Shown here piece by piece: positions 11,954 through 22,724 of a stretch of 64,000 nt of DNA. Origin of the DNA: Ziziphus jujuba (taxonomy: Eukaryota; Streptophyta; Magnoliopsida; Rosales; Rhamnaceae); assembly GCF_031755915.1 (NCBI RefSeq), contig NC_083386.1, forward strand, positions 10,168,001-10,232,000. Direction: 5' to 3'. Under the pieces are notes generated by a model that did no database searches, was not told where the DNA came from, and saw only the letters and a program-made list of their open reading frames with translations. Position 1 is the stretch's first letter, and each line of letters starts with the position of its first letter. Both the position numbers and the translations under genes were made by a program.

Positions 11954-12180
11954 TGTGAAGAAGAAGAAGAAGAAGAAGAAGAAGTATATAAGAGAGTGAG
12001 TCGTGGTGGAGGAGCAAAGTGACCGTTGGAGGTTGGAGGTTGCAGAACGATTTGACGATGAAATGTGGAGTGCAGAGGAACCGACAAGAGACATTGCCCA
12101 CCACATTGGGGTGTTTGGCAACTGAGAGTCCCTCAACTCTCGCACTCTCTTTACACTTTTTCCTTGCTAGTTTCTTTTCA
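11954..12180 (-). promoter_or_regulatory. PU1 leader / promoter-proximal region with GAA repeat
   Basis: This lies directly upstream of the PU1 ATG on the minus strand. It starts with a GAA/TTC repeat (about 11957-11986) and is less AT-rich than the DNA further up, as expected for a 5' leader. No TATA box was placed with confidence. Confidence 0.4.
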
Positions 12181-13648
12181 ATGGTTTAGCTAAATTAAAA
12201 TAAATAAATAAATTCTTGTAATGATGAAAAATCTGTTTTGCTTTCAATTTTAATGAGCCATTCTTCAAAAAAATAAATAAATAAATAAATGAGCCCCAAT
12301 TTGGACTATCTAATTTTTATTATTTTTTTTTCCAATTTGAGATTTTCAATTTTAATTTTACTCTCAATGTTATAGGCAATATTTTAATTTCAAAATTAAA
12401 ATTATAGTTCAGTTTAAATTTTTAAATTTTATTTAATCTCGCCTTGACAAGTTTAAGAAAAATAAATTCATTTAAAAATTTTAAAAATTATAGATAAAAA
12501 GATATGGTTTTTGTTTTATTTCGAAGATATAAAAATAATAAAAAAGATGAGGTTGACTGTTATATAACATAGGGTAAAGACTTTAATCAGAATAAATTAC
12601 TTTGAAAAAAAAAGGAAAAAAACATACATTTCAACTTTGTTGGCACATACTTGAAGATCCCACCTCAAGCACGCACGCACAAATAAGGTTAATAAGAAAA
12701 ATAAATAGAAAAAATGTTCAACAGGGGCAACAAAGACCCTGATACAAACTTCCCTTGTCCTGAAACAACATTCCTCAGCCTCATTAAAACCAGAAAGAAT
12801 AGAAACTCCAGCAGGGAAAACTTCCAACAACTACTACGAGATTAAAAAACCACAAAAAAGGAAACATAAAAAATAATCCACATACAAAAGACAATAAGAA
12901 ACTCCATAAACTATTTATTACAAAAACAGAATGAAGAATCCACCAACAAATTATCCAAATGCGATGCATCACAAAAATCAGGTAAATAGCATTCCCTTCT
13001 CTGAAGATGTGAGTAACTTTACAGATGTAAAGATTTTGATAAAAATAATAATAGTTATTATACAGGTTAAAAATTACACGTATTCACATTAAAACAATAA
13101 AATCTTAATTAAAAAAAAATTAAAAAGACATCCTAATTAGAAGATATCGAAATTAACTCAGAAACAGTCTACAACGTGCTCTCAATGTATTCGTATTTCA
13201 TACCTTTTTTTTTTTTTTTTTTTGAAACGTTATATTTCATAATTAAACGTGCCATGCATGCATAATTTCAAATTTCCCATTAATCATTTCTCTGCCAGTA
13301 AAAGAACCAACATTTTTTTTTGGTGTTTTTTTTCTTGTTTTTTGGGGTATTCAAAGGAACCAACTTAATGGGCATTTATTCCACTAAGAATGTCCGAAAC
13401 TGCTGCGAGGCCTTTCTTAATAATTTCTCGCACGTTGCAATGTCGGGTTGACTTATACTAATCCTAGTACGTAGTAGTGGGATGGAGGATTTTTTATTTT
13501 CTTGGACGATGTGGGATATGAATTTCTAAAGGTTTGGTGAATGGTGATTCTATATATATGTGTATTTATATGTACAATGTGGTGTTCAGTATTGTCTTCC
13601 ACAGGCACATCTAACTAATCTCCAAGTTAATTAGTACTTTTCACAACA
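12181..13648. other. AT-rich intergenic DNA, no gene recognised
   Basis: Low-complexity AAAT and poly-T stretches. No conserved coding motif was found on either strand. The final ~150 bp, including TATATATATG near 13551, probably belong to the promoter of the NLR fragment that follows. Confidence 0.5.
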
Positions 13649-13985
13649 ATGGCACGTCCATCGTATACCTAGCAATCCAAAGACTCTCCTACATTCTCAT
13701 CCATGAAGCAGCTCCAGTGAAAAATGTGAAGGAGGATGTGGTTCTGTTGCAAGATGAACTGCAGCGCATTTCCGGCTTCTTGAAAGATGCAGAGAGCAAG
13801 CAAGAACAGGATGCATCGTCTCCGAGACTTGGGAAGACAAGTAAGAGATGTAGCTTAATTATGATGTGGAGGATGTTATCGACACCTTCATTGTCAAAGT
13901 TACTTCCTCTCCATGCTAGCTGCATCAAATTTCTTATTATCTCAATGGAATCCAAGACCAAATCATGTCTATTCGGGCAAGGCTT
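13649..13985 (+). pseudogene. NLR 5' fragment (Rx-type CC domain), truncated by an LTR
   Basis: From the ATG at 13649 the frame meets TAG within eight codons. A second frame encodes IQRLSYILIHEA, VKEDVVLLQDEL and GFLKDAESKQEQD, the N-terminal coiled coil shared with the NLRs at 26464, 30691 and 50960. A further frameshift precedes RLRDLGRQVRDVA, and DVEDVIDTF-like sequence (the EDVID motif) follows in yet another frame. The sequence stops matching NLRs at 13985, where LTR-like sequence begins. NB-ARC and LRR parts are missing. It is clearly non-functional. Confidence 0.85.
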
Positions 13986-14085
13986 GTTGAAGCTATGGGG
14001 AAGATGACAGCTCAGCTCAACTAAAGAGCTTGCCAGCACAGCTCAACAACATGCTGTTTATACATTACATACACGTGTGGAATCT
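13986..14085. repeat. First ~100 bp of an older LTR
   Basis: Starts TGTTGAAGCTATGG and matches the sequence at 19777-19870 in the same orientation with scattered differences. It interrupts the NLR fragment. The young copia element begins at 14086, so the older LTR is split. Confidence 0.6.
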
Positions 14086-14537
14086 TGTTGTGGTTCTCTG
14101 ACCACTTTAGAGAAGAAATATGAGAAGAAAATAAAAGAATTCTATTAATCTCTTAAAAAATAGAATACAAAAAATAAAAACTTCTCTCATGGAGGATTCT
14201 CTCGTGGAACCTCTCTCTGCACTCTCCAATTCTCTCTGGAATTGCTCACTCTTCTCTCAAGTTCTCTCTGGAACTTAAACAACTCTCTCTCTTGGAGTTT
14301 TCTCTCAATTCTCCTCACTTGGGAGGATTGAGATTGCTCTCTTGGCTTGGTTATCATGGAACGGTAAGGAGCCTATTTATAGGCTTACAAGGCCACAATT
14401 TTCAACATCTTAGCCCACAATTGTTGATCGGTGCAGCAATGGTGTCAACAATGGTGGCTGTCAACAATGGTGGCTGTGGTTGGTGAGGTTGGTGCGGCTG
14501 TGGTTGGTGAGGTTGGTTGGTGCGGCTGGACTTCACA
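14086..14537 (-). repeat. 3' LTR of the complete copia element
   Basis: 452 bp, reads TGTGAAG...CAACA on the minus strand. It contains a TATA-like TATAAATA and many GAGAGA-type repeats. Next to it at 14538-14552 lies the polypurine tract (minus strand GGAGGGGGAGAAT). Confidence 0.9.
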
Positions 14538-14571
14538 ATTCTCCCCCTCCAGCCGCATTTAAAACTGATGG

Positions 14572-17500
14572 TCATCTGCCATCTATTCCAGCTATGTCTC
14601 TGCATAGCTTCAGCTTCTCTTGAGCAACAACTTTTGTTAGCATATCTGCTGGATTCTCTTTTGTGTGGATCTTTATCAGTTTCAGCAACTGTTGATCTAT
14701 TACTTCGCGTATCCAATGATAGCGGATGTCAATGTGCTTTGTACGGGAATGATACATTGAGTTTTTGCTCAAATCCATGGCACTTTGGTTATCACAATGT
14801 ATCTTGTAGTCTTCTTGCTTGATGCCCAATTCTGTGAGAAAACGCTTTAACCACAACATTTCCTTACCCGCTTCCGCTGCGGCAATGTACTCTGCTTCAG
14901 TAGTGGATAAAGCAACACACTTCTGCAATCTTGACTGCCATGACACAGCTCCCCCTGCAAAAGTGTAGAGATAACCTGATGTAGACTTTCTATTATCAGG
15001 GTCTCCGGCCATATCTGCATCTGTATAGCCTTCTAAGATTGGATCACCTCCCCCGTAGCACAAGCACAGCTTCGATGTACCTTTAAGATACCTGAGAATC
15101 CATTTGACTGCTTCCCAGTATTTCTTTCCAGGATTTGAAAGAAATCTGCTCACAACACCTACTGCATGAGCAATGTCTGGTCTGGTACACACCATTGCAT
15201 ACATCAGACTTCCTACCGCTGAAGAATATGGTACTGAAGCCATCTCCTCTATCTCTTCTTTGGATGAGGGGCACAATCTCTTACTCAACTTGAAATGATT
15301 TGCAAGTGGAATGCTGACCGGTTTGGCTTTATCCATGTTGAATCTCTTTATCACCCGTTCAACATACTTCTCTTGAGATAGCCATAACCTTCTATTCTTC
15401 CTGTCTCGGATTATTTGCATTCCCAAAATTTGTTGAGCTGGTCCTAAGTCTTTCATATCAAAAGACTTAGACAATTCTTTCTTCAGCTTACTAATCTTCA
15501 TTGCATCTTGTCCAACGATCAACATGTCGTCCACATATAGCAAAAGTGCAATGAAGTTTCCACCTGAAAATTTTTTAATATAAACACACTGGTCTGCTGC
15601 AGTCCTTTTATAGCCTTGACTCACCATAAACGAGTCAAACTTCTTATACCATTGTCTTGGTGCTTGCTTGAGGCCATACAAGCTCTTCTTTAGCTTGCAT
15701 ACGAGGTTTTCTTTCCCTGAAACCTCAAATCCTTCTGGCTGCTCCATGTAGATTTCTTCATGTAAATCACCGTGAAGAAATGCTGTCTTCACATCCATCT
15801 GCTCAAGCTCTAGGTTTAGACTTGCTACTAAACCAAAAATGACTCGAATTGAAGTCATTTTTACCACTGGTGAAAAAATCTCATCAAAGTCAATTCCTTT
15901 CTTCTGAAGAAATCCTTTGACCACCAATCGGGCTTTGTGTTTCACCACCCTTCCGCTGCCATCTTTCTTGAGCTTGAACACCCATTTATTCTTTAGTGCC
16001 TTTTTTCCTGTTGGAAGCTTAACCAACTCATAAGTATGATTTTTCTGCAAGGATTCCATCTCATCTTGCATTGCTTGCAGCCACTTTTCCTTCTCTTGAT
16101 GAGAAACAGCTTCCTGGAAACTCTCTGGCTCCCCCTCTTCAGTAAGCAGAATATACTCAGATTCTGGAAATCTCTTTGATGGAATTCGGCCTCGCTCAGA
16201 TCTCCGAACTTGCAAACTACTGGTTTCAGGAGGTGTACCATCATCTGATCGCTGTGATGGCCCTGCAGCTGCTTGAGAGGATTGAGTCTCCCCCTGCTCA
16301 ATATCCCCTTCTTCCTCCTGGTCTGCTTCTGGTATATCTTCATGCACCTCATTATCTTCTGTGGCTATTTGTGCTGGTGCTGGATTAGGACAAAAATTCT
16401 CGGCACTAGAACTACAATTAGGAGACATTCTGGGCTTTTCAATGTCTTCCATTTTCTGGTTTTCATGGAATACTACATCCCTGCTTCTAATAACCTTCTT
16501 TGTTTTCGGGTCCCATAACCTGTATCCGAATTCTTCGTCTCCATATCCTATAAAGATGCATGGAGTAGATCTTGCATCGAGCTTCTGTCTGAGCTCCTTG
16601 GATACATGTACATAAGCTATACATCCAAACACTCTTAAATGAGAGTAGGAGGGAATCTTACCCGACCACACTTTCTCCGGAATTTCAAAATTCAACGGTA
16701 CTGACGGAGATCTGTTGATTAAATAGCAGGCGGCACGAACAGCTTCTCCCCAGAATGGCTTTGGCAGCTTAGCCATACTGAGCATACTTCTGACCTTTTC
16801 CATAATGGTTCGGTTCATTCTTTCGGCTATTCCATTATGTTGTGGGGTACGAGGGACTGTCTTCTCATGTCGAATGCCGTGTCTTCTGCAGTAGGCATCG
16901 AACTCCTTGGAAGTATACTCGCCTCCATTATCTGAACGGAGACATTTCAGCTTCTTTCCTGTTTCACGCTCTACCATGGTATGAAACAGTTTGAAGTAAT
17001 CCAATACCTGGTCCTTTGTCTTCAAGAAATATACCCACACCTTCCGAGAAGCATCATCAATGAAGGTCAGGTAATACTTGTTGCCACCTAATGATTCCAC
17101 CTCCATGGGACCACAAACATCAGAGTGCACCAGACTAAGCAACTCTGATCTTCTCGATGCAGAGGAACTGAAGGAGACTCTATGTTGCTTACCAAACAAG
17201 CAGTGATTACAAGGATCTAGCGCAGCATCCTTGCAAACAGTGATAAGCTTCTTCCTTGCCAAAGTGGACAATCCTTTTTCACTCATGTGACCGAGTCTCT
17301 GGTGCCACAGATTTTGAGACGCCTCTCCTTCTGCAATATTGAGGCTGTCTGCACATATCTTCACATGAGTCTTGTACAACGTTCCACAAATATGTCCTCG
17401 GGCGACAACTATGGCACCTTTCGTCATTTTCCATGTGCCTTTGCTGAAGTAGTTGTCATAGCCTTGCTTGTCTAAGGCTGCTCCCGAAAGTAGATTAAGC

Positions 17501-18588
17501 CGAAGATCTGGAACATGACGGACATCCTTCAAAGTGATTGTACAACCAACATTCGTTTTTATCTGAATATCACCAGTTCCCATAATCTTTGCGAAACTGG
17601 AATTTCCCATCTTTACCGTACCAAAGTCTCCTGCTTTGTACGTTTTAAAGAAATCTCTGTGTGGAGTGACATGGTAGGATGCTGCAGTATCGACTACCCA
17701 CTCAACATCTTGGGTTGATATATGAAGGCATGTCTCTTCTTCGGTGGAGCAGAGCGCCACTTCTCCTGTACAAGTGACTAGTGTCTCTCCATCCTTCTTC
17801 GGCTGATTACCTTGGAGTCTCTGCTCTCTCAACAACTTTCTGCAGTTCTTCTTCATGTGACCCTCCAGGCCACAATGATAGCACTTATACGATGATTTTC
17901 TACCGTCTGTAGATCTGCCTCTGCTCTTGCTCCTGCCTCTCCCCCTATCTCGACCACCTCTTTGCTGTCTTCCTCTCTCTGTGACGAGGGCATGTGACTG
18001 ATCCATGCCAATGTCCTTTCTCCTGGCCTCTTCATTAAATAGGGCATCCTTAACCATAGCCATAGTAAGTTTGCCATTCGGGGCCGAATTGCTGAGAGAG
18101 ACTACCAATGTCTCCCAACTGTCTGGAAGAGAGCTTAGAAGTAGGAGGGCCTGATCCTCATCCCCTAGTTGGTAATCCACAGCAGATAGTTGATTTACCA
18201 AGCTCTGGAACTCACTGGTATGCTCGGCTACAGAAGTTCCACTCTGTAATGTTAGATGTACCAATCGCTTAAGCAACAGGGCTTTGTTCCGAGCAGTCTT
18301 GGCCTGGTACATGTCCTCCAATTTTGTCCAGAGGGCATATGCATCCGTTTCCTTCGCTACATGATAGAAGACACTGTGGTCGATCCATTGCCTGATCTGA
18401 CCGATCGTTTTCTTGTTTAATTTCTTCCATTCTGCTACTTTGCTGGGATCGGGGTTTTCACCTTTAGCTTCTATAGGATCAAACAGATCCTTACAATTGA
18501 GGAGATCTTCCATCCGAGGTCTCCAAAGTGTATAATTTGTGGCAGTGAGCTTAACCATAGCTCCCGAAGATGATTCTTCCATTGACAT
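14572..18588 (-). CDS. Copia Gag-Pol polyprotein, 1338 aa, intact
   Basis: Single open frame from ATG (18588-18586) to TGA (14574-14572). Order of domains: gag of the UBN2 type (about 1-200), an Arg/Gly-rich stretch, CCHC knuckle CYHCGLEGHMKKNC (236-249), protease site WVVDTAASYH (about 297-306, with DTA as in TNT1-like elements), pre-integrase LWHQRLGHMSEKGL, integrase with HSDVCGP, RSDNGGEY and PQHNGIAERMNR, reverse transcriptase with LLLYVDDMLIVG, and RNase H with STTEAEYIAA and HCDNQSA. The start agrees with the second copy at 59527. No internal stop or frameshift is present. The transposition activity is inferred from integrity only. Confidence 0.95.
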   Translation of the reverse strand: MSMEESSSGAMVKLTATNYTLWRPRMEDLLNCKDLFDPIEAKGENPDPSKVAEWKKLNKKTIGQIRQWIDHSVFYHVAKETDAYALWTKLEDMYQAKTARNKALLLKRLVHLTLQSGTSVAEHTSEFQSLVNQLSAVDYQLGDEDQALLLLSSLPDSWETLVVSLSNSAPNGKLTMAMVKDALFNEEARRKDIGMDQSHALVTERGRQQRGGRDRGRGRSKSRGRSTDGRKSSYKCYHCGLEGHMKKNCRKLLREQRLQGNQPKKDGETLVTCTGEVALCSTEEETCLHISTQDVEWVVDTAASYHVTPHRDFFKTYKAGDFGTVKMGNSSFAKIMGTGDIQIKTNVGCTITLKDVRHVPDLRLNLLSGAALDKQGYDNYFSKGTWKMTKGAIVVARGHICGTLYKTHVKICADSLNIAEGEASQNLWHQRLGHMSEKGLSTLARKKLITVCKDAALDPCNHCLFGKQHRVSFSSSASRRSELLSLVHSDVCGPMEVESLGGNKYYLTFIDDASRKVWVYFLKTKDQVLDYFKLFHTMVERETGKKLKCLRSDNGGEYTSKEFDAYCRRHGIRHEKTVPRTPQHNGIAERMNRTIMEKVRSMLSMAKLPKPFWGEAVRAACYLINRSPSVPLNFEIPEKVWSGKIPSYSHLRVFGCIAYVHVSKELRQKLDARSTPCIFIGYGDEEFGYRLWDPKTKKVIRSRDVVFHENQKMEDIEKPRMSPNCSSSAENFCPNPAPAQIATEDNEVHEDIPEADQEEEGDIEQGETQSSQAAAGPSQRSDDGTPPETSSLQVRRSERGRIPSKRFPESEYILLTEEGEPESFQEAVSHQEKEKWLQAMQDEMESLQKNHTYELVKLPTGKKALKNKWVFKLKKDGSGRVVKHKARLVVKGFLQKKGIDFDEIFSPVVKMTSIRVIFGLVASLNLELEQMDVKTAFLHGDLHEEIYMEQPEGFEVSGKENLVCKLKKSLYGLKQAPRQWYKKFDSFMVSQGYKRTAADQCVYIKKFSGGNFIALLLYVDDMLIVGQDAMKISKLKKELSKSFDMKDLGPAQQILGMQIIRDRKNRRLWLSQEKYVERVIKRFNMDKAKPVSIPLANHFKLSKRLCPSSKEEIEEMASVPYSSAVGSLMYAMVCTRPDIAHAVGVVSRFLSNPGKKYWEAVKWILRYLKGTSKLCLCYGGGDPILEGYTDADMAGDPDNRKSTSGYLYTFAGGAVSWQSRLQKCVALSTTEAEYIAAAEAGKEMLWLKRFLTELGIKQEDYKIHCDNQSAMDLSKNSMYHSRTKHIDIRYHWIREVIDQQLLKLIKIHTKENPADMLTKVVAQEKLKLCRDIAGIDGR

Positions 18589-18659
18589 TATGGCTTGACC
18601 AAAATTGGAGCTGAATTTGGCAAAACGGAGTTAACCGTTGCGTCCGGAACGGCCGAAAA

Positions 18660-18905
18660 TGGTGGACTTGACTCTTCCGGGGTCAAAATATAATTACCAG
18701 AAATTTTGGGGCAAAAAATGTAATTTCACAAAATTTCTGGGTCAACCTGCAAATACAGAAACTATAGGGGTCAATCTGTAATTTCCAATAGTTCAGGGGC
18801 TGCACCGTAATTTCAGAAAACTACAGGGGTCAATCTGTAATTTCCAATAATTCAGGGGCTGTTCCGTAATTTCCGAAACTTCAGGGGCTGTTCCGTAATT
18901 TCAGA
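18660..18905 (-). repeat. Leader repeats in the copia 5' untranslated region
   Basis: Imperfect copies of a roughly 30-40 bp motif built from CAGGGGTCAATCTGTAATTTC and TTCAGGGGCTG(T/C)(T/A)CCGTAATTTC-like halves recur between the ATG and the ACGT-rich block. The same repeats are in the second copy at about 59240-59420, so they belong to the family. Confidence 0.75.
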
Positions 18906-18908
18906 AAA

Positions 18909-19076
18909 TATTGCTGACGTGGCATATGGTGCTGACGTGGCACCACGTGGCAGATGACGTGTCAGATGACGTGGCGACACATGGCAGATGACGTGGCGAC
19001 ACATGGCAGATGACGTGTCGGCTGGCATGGCAGATGACGTGGCAGGGGTTCGCTGACGTGGCTGCTGACGTGGTCG
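18909..19076. promoter_or_regulatory. Dense array of TGACGTGG / ACGT-core motifs in copia leader
   Basis: TGACGTG or its reverse complement occurs about ten times in under 200 bp. Plant bZIP factors (as-1/TGA and ABRE/G-box types) bind TGACG and CACGTG cores, so the block could be a stress- or hormone-responsive enhancer. The motif density is seen; the function is inference. A homologous array is at about 58890-59230. Confidence 0.6.
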
Positions 19077-19310
19077 TCTTCAACCTCCAGACGACGCGTG
19101 CGCGCGTGAACAGTTGCAGAAAAATTTCAGTCGGCGCGTGCGGGCGCGTGGAACGTCCGTTTTCTCTCCGGCGAACTTCGTTGTTCTCCTCTCGTCGGGT
19201 ACTTTCACCTGGGATTGTCAAATTAATTATTTGAGTAACTTTCCGAAACACCAACTTGAAGAACAGTGGCTCTGTTTCTTCAAATTTGGAACCCAAGCTC
19301 TCGACCTGGA

Positions 19311-19322
19311 GCTCTGATACCA
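19311..19322 (-). other. Primer binding site of the complete copia element
   Basis: The minus strand reads TGGTATCAGAGC two bases inside the 5' LTR, matching initiator-Met tRNA. Confidence 0.88.
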
Positions 19323-19324
19323 CT

Positions 19325-19776
19325 TGTTGTGGTTCTCTGACCACTTTAGAGAAGAAATATGAGAAGAAAATAAAAGAATTCTATTAATCTCTTAAAAAAT
19401 AGAATACAAAAAATAAAAACTTCTCTCATGGAGGATTCTCTCGTGGAACCTCTCTCTGCACTCTCCAATTCTCTCTGGAATTGCTCACTCTTCTCTCAAG
19501 TTCTCTCTGGAACTTAAACAACTCTCTCTCTTGGAGTTTTCTCTCAATTCTCCTCACTTGGGAGGATTGAGATTGCTCTCTTGGCTTGGTTATCATGGAA
19601 CGTTAAGGAGCCTATTTATAGGCTTACAAGGCCACAATTTTCAACATCTTAGCCCACAATTGTTGATCGGTGCAGCAATGGTGTCAACAATGGTGGCTGT
19701 CAACAATGGTGGCTGTGGTTGGTGAGGTTGGTGCGGCTGTGGTTGGTGAGGTTGGTTGGTGCGGCTGGACTTCACA
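19325..19776 (-). repeat. 5' LTR of the complete copia element
   Basis: 452 bp, almost identical to the 3' LTR. Minus-strand TATAAATA at 19620-19613 is the likely TATA box. Confidence 0.9.
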
Positions 19777-20078
19777 TGGAAGCTATGGAGAAGATGACAG
19801 CTCAGCTTAACTGAAGAAGTTGCCAGCTCAGCTCAACAGCTTCTTGTTTTTATTACTTACACGTATTTCTTGTTTTCTTGTATAAAGCAGTTATAACAGA
19901 TTTGTATAAATAGTTAGTTAAGAAGCTTGTAATGTAAGAAATTTTACAGAAATTAGTACAACAGAAGAATTTTCTCTCAAATTCTCTCATTTTCTCTCGA
20001 ACTTTCTCTTCTTTTCTCTTAGGGTTCTTAGAGTTTTCTTAGTCTTCTCTCAAATTCTTGGTTCAAGAACTGCAACAA
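19777..20078. repeat. Older LTR, apparently a solo copy missing its first bases
   Basis: Begins with GGAAGCTATGG, matching 13990 onward, and ends GAACTGCAACA. It is rich in TTCTCTC runs, like copia LTR ends. No internal retroelement sequence follows; PU1 relic sequence starts near 20131. The family is not recognised. Confidence 0.5.
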
Positions 20079-20130
20079 GGCTCAAAGTCACCTATATCAT
20101 GCAAATTTCTGTTTTTGATGGAGAATTTTA

Positions 20131-21480
20131 CATCAGCAAATTTTTTTTGAAAAAATAAAAGGGTTATTTAGCTTTATGGATGTAGTTGCAGAGTTTAGCC
20201 CTCAATGTAGGGTACAAAAATGAAACCCTCATTTGGACTTGGGTTGATGAAAGCAACAACATGTGAGTAGCTGTCAAGAAGAAAACTACTTTTTGCACAT
20301 TTTCAATGCTCGTTACCATGTCTATTGAAGAACACTTGTATGTGTCTGTGTACGTATAGTGAAATTATTTCCATGGAGCCAGAAATTATTTAGATACCGG
20401 TTCACTGTGTGTCTTTGTGCGTATGCATGTACACAGACACAAGAGCTCATGCACAGTCACAACAAACCCAAACATGCGCATATAAAAAGTCAACAAATGA
20501 ATTATACATACCCAAACTTGCATATAAAAAAAATCAACAAATGAATTATACATTAGTATACTAATTTAAGATGATCACAAACAATACTAATCAGTTGAAC
20601 GCTACTGGAATCAGAAAGTTATTTTACTCACACATAGGTAAGCAAATAATTTTGAACACAAAATTTATACTAAATGGAATAAGAATTTGATATTCTGCAA
20701 TGTCTATCCAATGATGCAAGTTTCCTATTACCTTGTTTTTTTTTTTTTTTTTTTTGTGGTTTTGCTTTTTTTGAGTCATCGATAAGCTAAAATAATTTAA
20801 CAGGCTAGTTGGCCTAAGGATGAACTTTTCCAATCCAATGCTACAAAAATATTCTACTACGTCACTTTGTGTGCGGTTACATAAAGGTTTCTTCCATTTT
20901 ACATGTAAGAGCTAGTACAAAAGGACTATTCAAAATCAAAGATATCTAATAGATAAAATAACACTCCATCAGAAGCATATTCCATCATGTATAAGAGTTT
21001 CTCTATTTGCTAATCCATCTACTATGTCAGTACACTCCCTATAGCTATGGATAACATTTACTTTAAATGCTAACAGAGCAGCATCTGCGATCAAACACAA
21101 AAAGAATATAAAACATAAAGAAAGAAAAAGAAAATGAAAAATGAAAGGTGCGATTTCATCATGTACCGACACAGAAAGTTAAACCTGAGACAATGCAGTT
21201 GTACTTGTTGCCATATGATTTATCCTGCATCTTTCATCCAAAGAAATTCCAGTTGGAGTCTGCAAAGTAAAGGACGTGGTCAGAAAACAAGTTTGAAAAT
21301 AAGTTGAAACATTCGTTAAATGTCTTACATAAACTGATCTTAATGGTAGTTTTGATAATCTACTTAGACAGATAACAGAAATTAGTAACAAAACATAGTA
21401 GTTTCCAGGGAAATTGGGATTTATGTAGTAGTAGTATTGTTTGATGTAGAGTTCAAACTTTAATTGACAAGTATTCAAAG
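20131..21480 (-). pseudogene. PU1: PU1 3'-half relic, copy 2
   Basis: The exon at 21259-21185 (75 bp, GT/AG borders) encodes TPTGISLDERCRINHM and TTALSQ. The relic at about 20262-20165 matches the exon reading RTLQLHP but has a stop in place of Arg. A trace of the MSIEDGH exon near 20310-20330 is fused to intron sequence that in other copies follows the NSGDWFN exon (compare 20365-20420 with 2670-2710), so exons between were deleted. The whole block is closely similar to 57120-58208. Confidence 0.75.
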
Positions 21481-22165
21481 CTTCTTGGGTGCCTCTGCTT
21501 TTTCCAGGAATGTATTAGCAATATTATAGGAGTTAGGAACAAAATATGCAAGCAAACAAAGCATATATATAAAATGATAACCCACTTGAGGGTTGAGGAT
21601 AAAGAAAATGAAAATTTTATATGAAAGGAGCAAACCTGCTTTCTCTTGCATTTTTTTTTTTATTAGTTTTGAAAGAAAATTTTAGAAGTTGATCAAAGAA
21701 CGAGAAAAGGAAGGAAGATAAATCCTAACTAAACATAATTAGCCAAGAGGATACCCTTCGGTAAAGACATATGGGCTCTGACTACTTCGATAAGTACAAA
21801 TATCCTTCTTCATCCCAAAGAGTCAGCCATGCAACCAATCACTATACGCTTCAATGGACTTCCATATATACATATTGATCTGTTCGTGCTACTAGAAATT
21901 TTTTCTTTTTTTTAAATTTCTGGTCAACATCCAAAATCATATTGTGTTATGAAGGGAATAATCTTGTAAATAAAAATTGTAGGAAAAAAAAAATCAAATT
22001 GTAAATGTACCAAAGAAAAAACAAAAAGGGGGGAAAAAAAAAACTAATAAAAGATTATTTGTGTAATTTACTGGAAAAGAAGTAATGGGAGACTAATAGA
22101 ATTCTCACCCACCTCGTCGTCCTCATGGTTTCTTGGTCACAGGGCCAAGCGTTCGACTAGTTTCA
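21481..22165. other. Duplicated flank shared with the region upstream of the NLR at 50960
   Basis: 21520-22165 resembles 46360-46660 followed by 49900-50230. It crosses the point where the gag element is inserted at 46666, so it shows the uninserted state (near 21827). No coding sequence was seen, and the NLR that follows this flank at 50960 is missing here. Confidence 0.6.
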
Positions 22166-22724
22166 GCAGCCGAGGTTATTGCAAAACTTTTTTTTTTTTT
22201 CCTTTTTTCTTTTTTCTCACAAAAGAAAATAATAATCATAAAAAACTGACTTTTTTTCGTTTGTTGTTGTTGTTGTTGTTTCTTTCTTTTTTTTTTTTTT
22301 TTTTTTTTTTTTGCCCTTTTTGCATTGGATATGCTGGATTTTGTAATTGTAGGTTTAGACCAAGTTCACTTCCCAAGATTTAAATGTTGATATGGGTGAA
22401 AACTCCTCTTACCGAAGTTGTAATAAAATATACACATATGTGTGCAAACATCCATAAAGAGGATACGATTTTTTAAGAAATTGGATTAACCAAGGTTTTT
22501 TAAAAAACAATCATTTTCATAGTTTTCTAAATGTTAAAAATTATATGCCGGTTTTGTTTTTTTGTTTTTTTGTTTTTTTTTTTTGTTGGTTGATTTAGGA
22601 GTAACACAAGTTTTCAACTGCATATAAAACTGTTTTGTTTGATTTTAAAATTATATACATTGATTTATTAATATCAAGATATATTGAACTTACAATAAAT
22701 AAAAAAACTCACATTAGAACTAAA
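22166..22724. other. AT-rich spacer with long poly-T runs
   Basis: Several T runs (22184-22210, 22283-22312) and no recognisable gene. Confidence 0.6.

Larger units (their letters stand above)
14086..19776 (-). mobile_element. TNT1-like Ty1-copia retrotransposon, complete and young
   Basis: A 5691-bp element read on the minus strand: 5' LTR 19325-19776, primer site 19311-19322, leader to 18589, one polyprotein 18588-14572, a purine-rich tract just before the 3' LTR, and 3' LTR 14086-14537. Both LTRs are 452 bp and differ by one base by eye (G/T at 14365 against 19604), which implies a recent insertion. All enzyme domains are present in an open frame, so it may be autonomous. The flanking pentamers differ (AATCT left, TGGAA right); instead both flanks carry the start of the same older LTR. 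A simple insertion into one site does not explain this. Confidence 0.93.

Noticed and set aside
11795..12145. A 116-aa minus-strand frame containing a poly-Phe run
   Set aside because: The poly-Phe is the translated GAA/TTC repeat upstream of the PU1 ATG at 11953; only the part from that ATG is taken as coding.
14292..14486. 64-aa frame repeated at 19531-19725
   Set aside because: Lies within the copia LTRs, read against the direction of the element.
20969..21172. 67-aa minus-strand frame, also at 57956-58156, with a hydrophobic start
   Set aside because: It falls in the intron between two PU1 exons and appears in both only because the intron is duplicated; no start context or domain.
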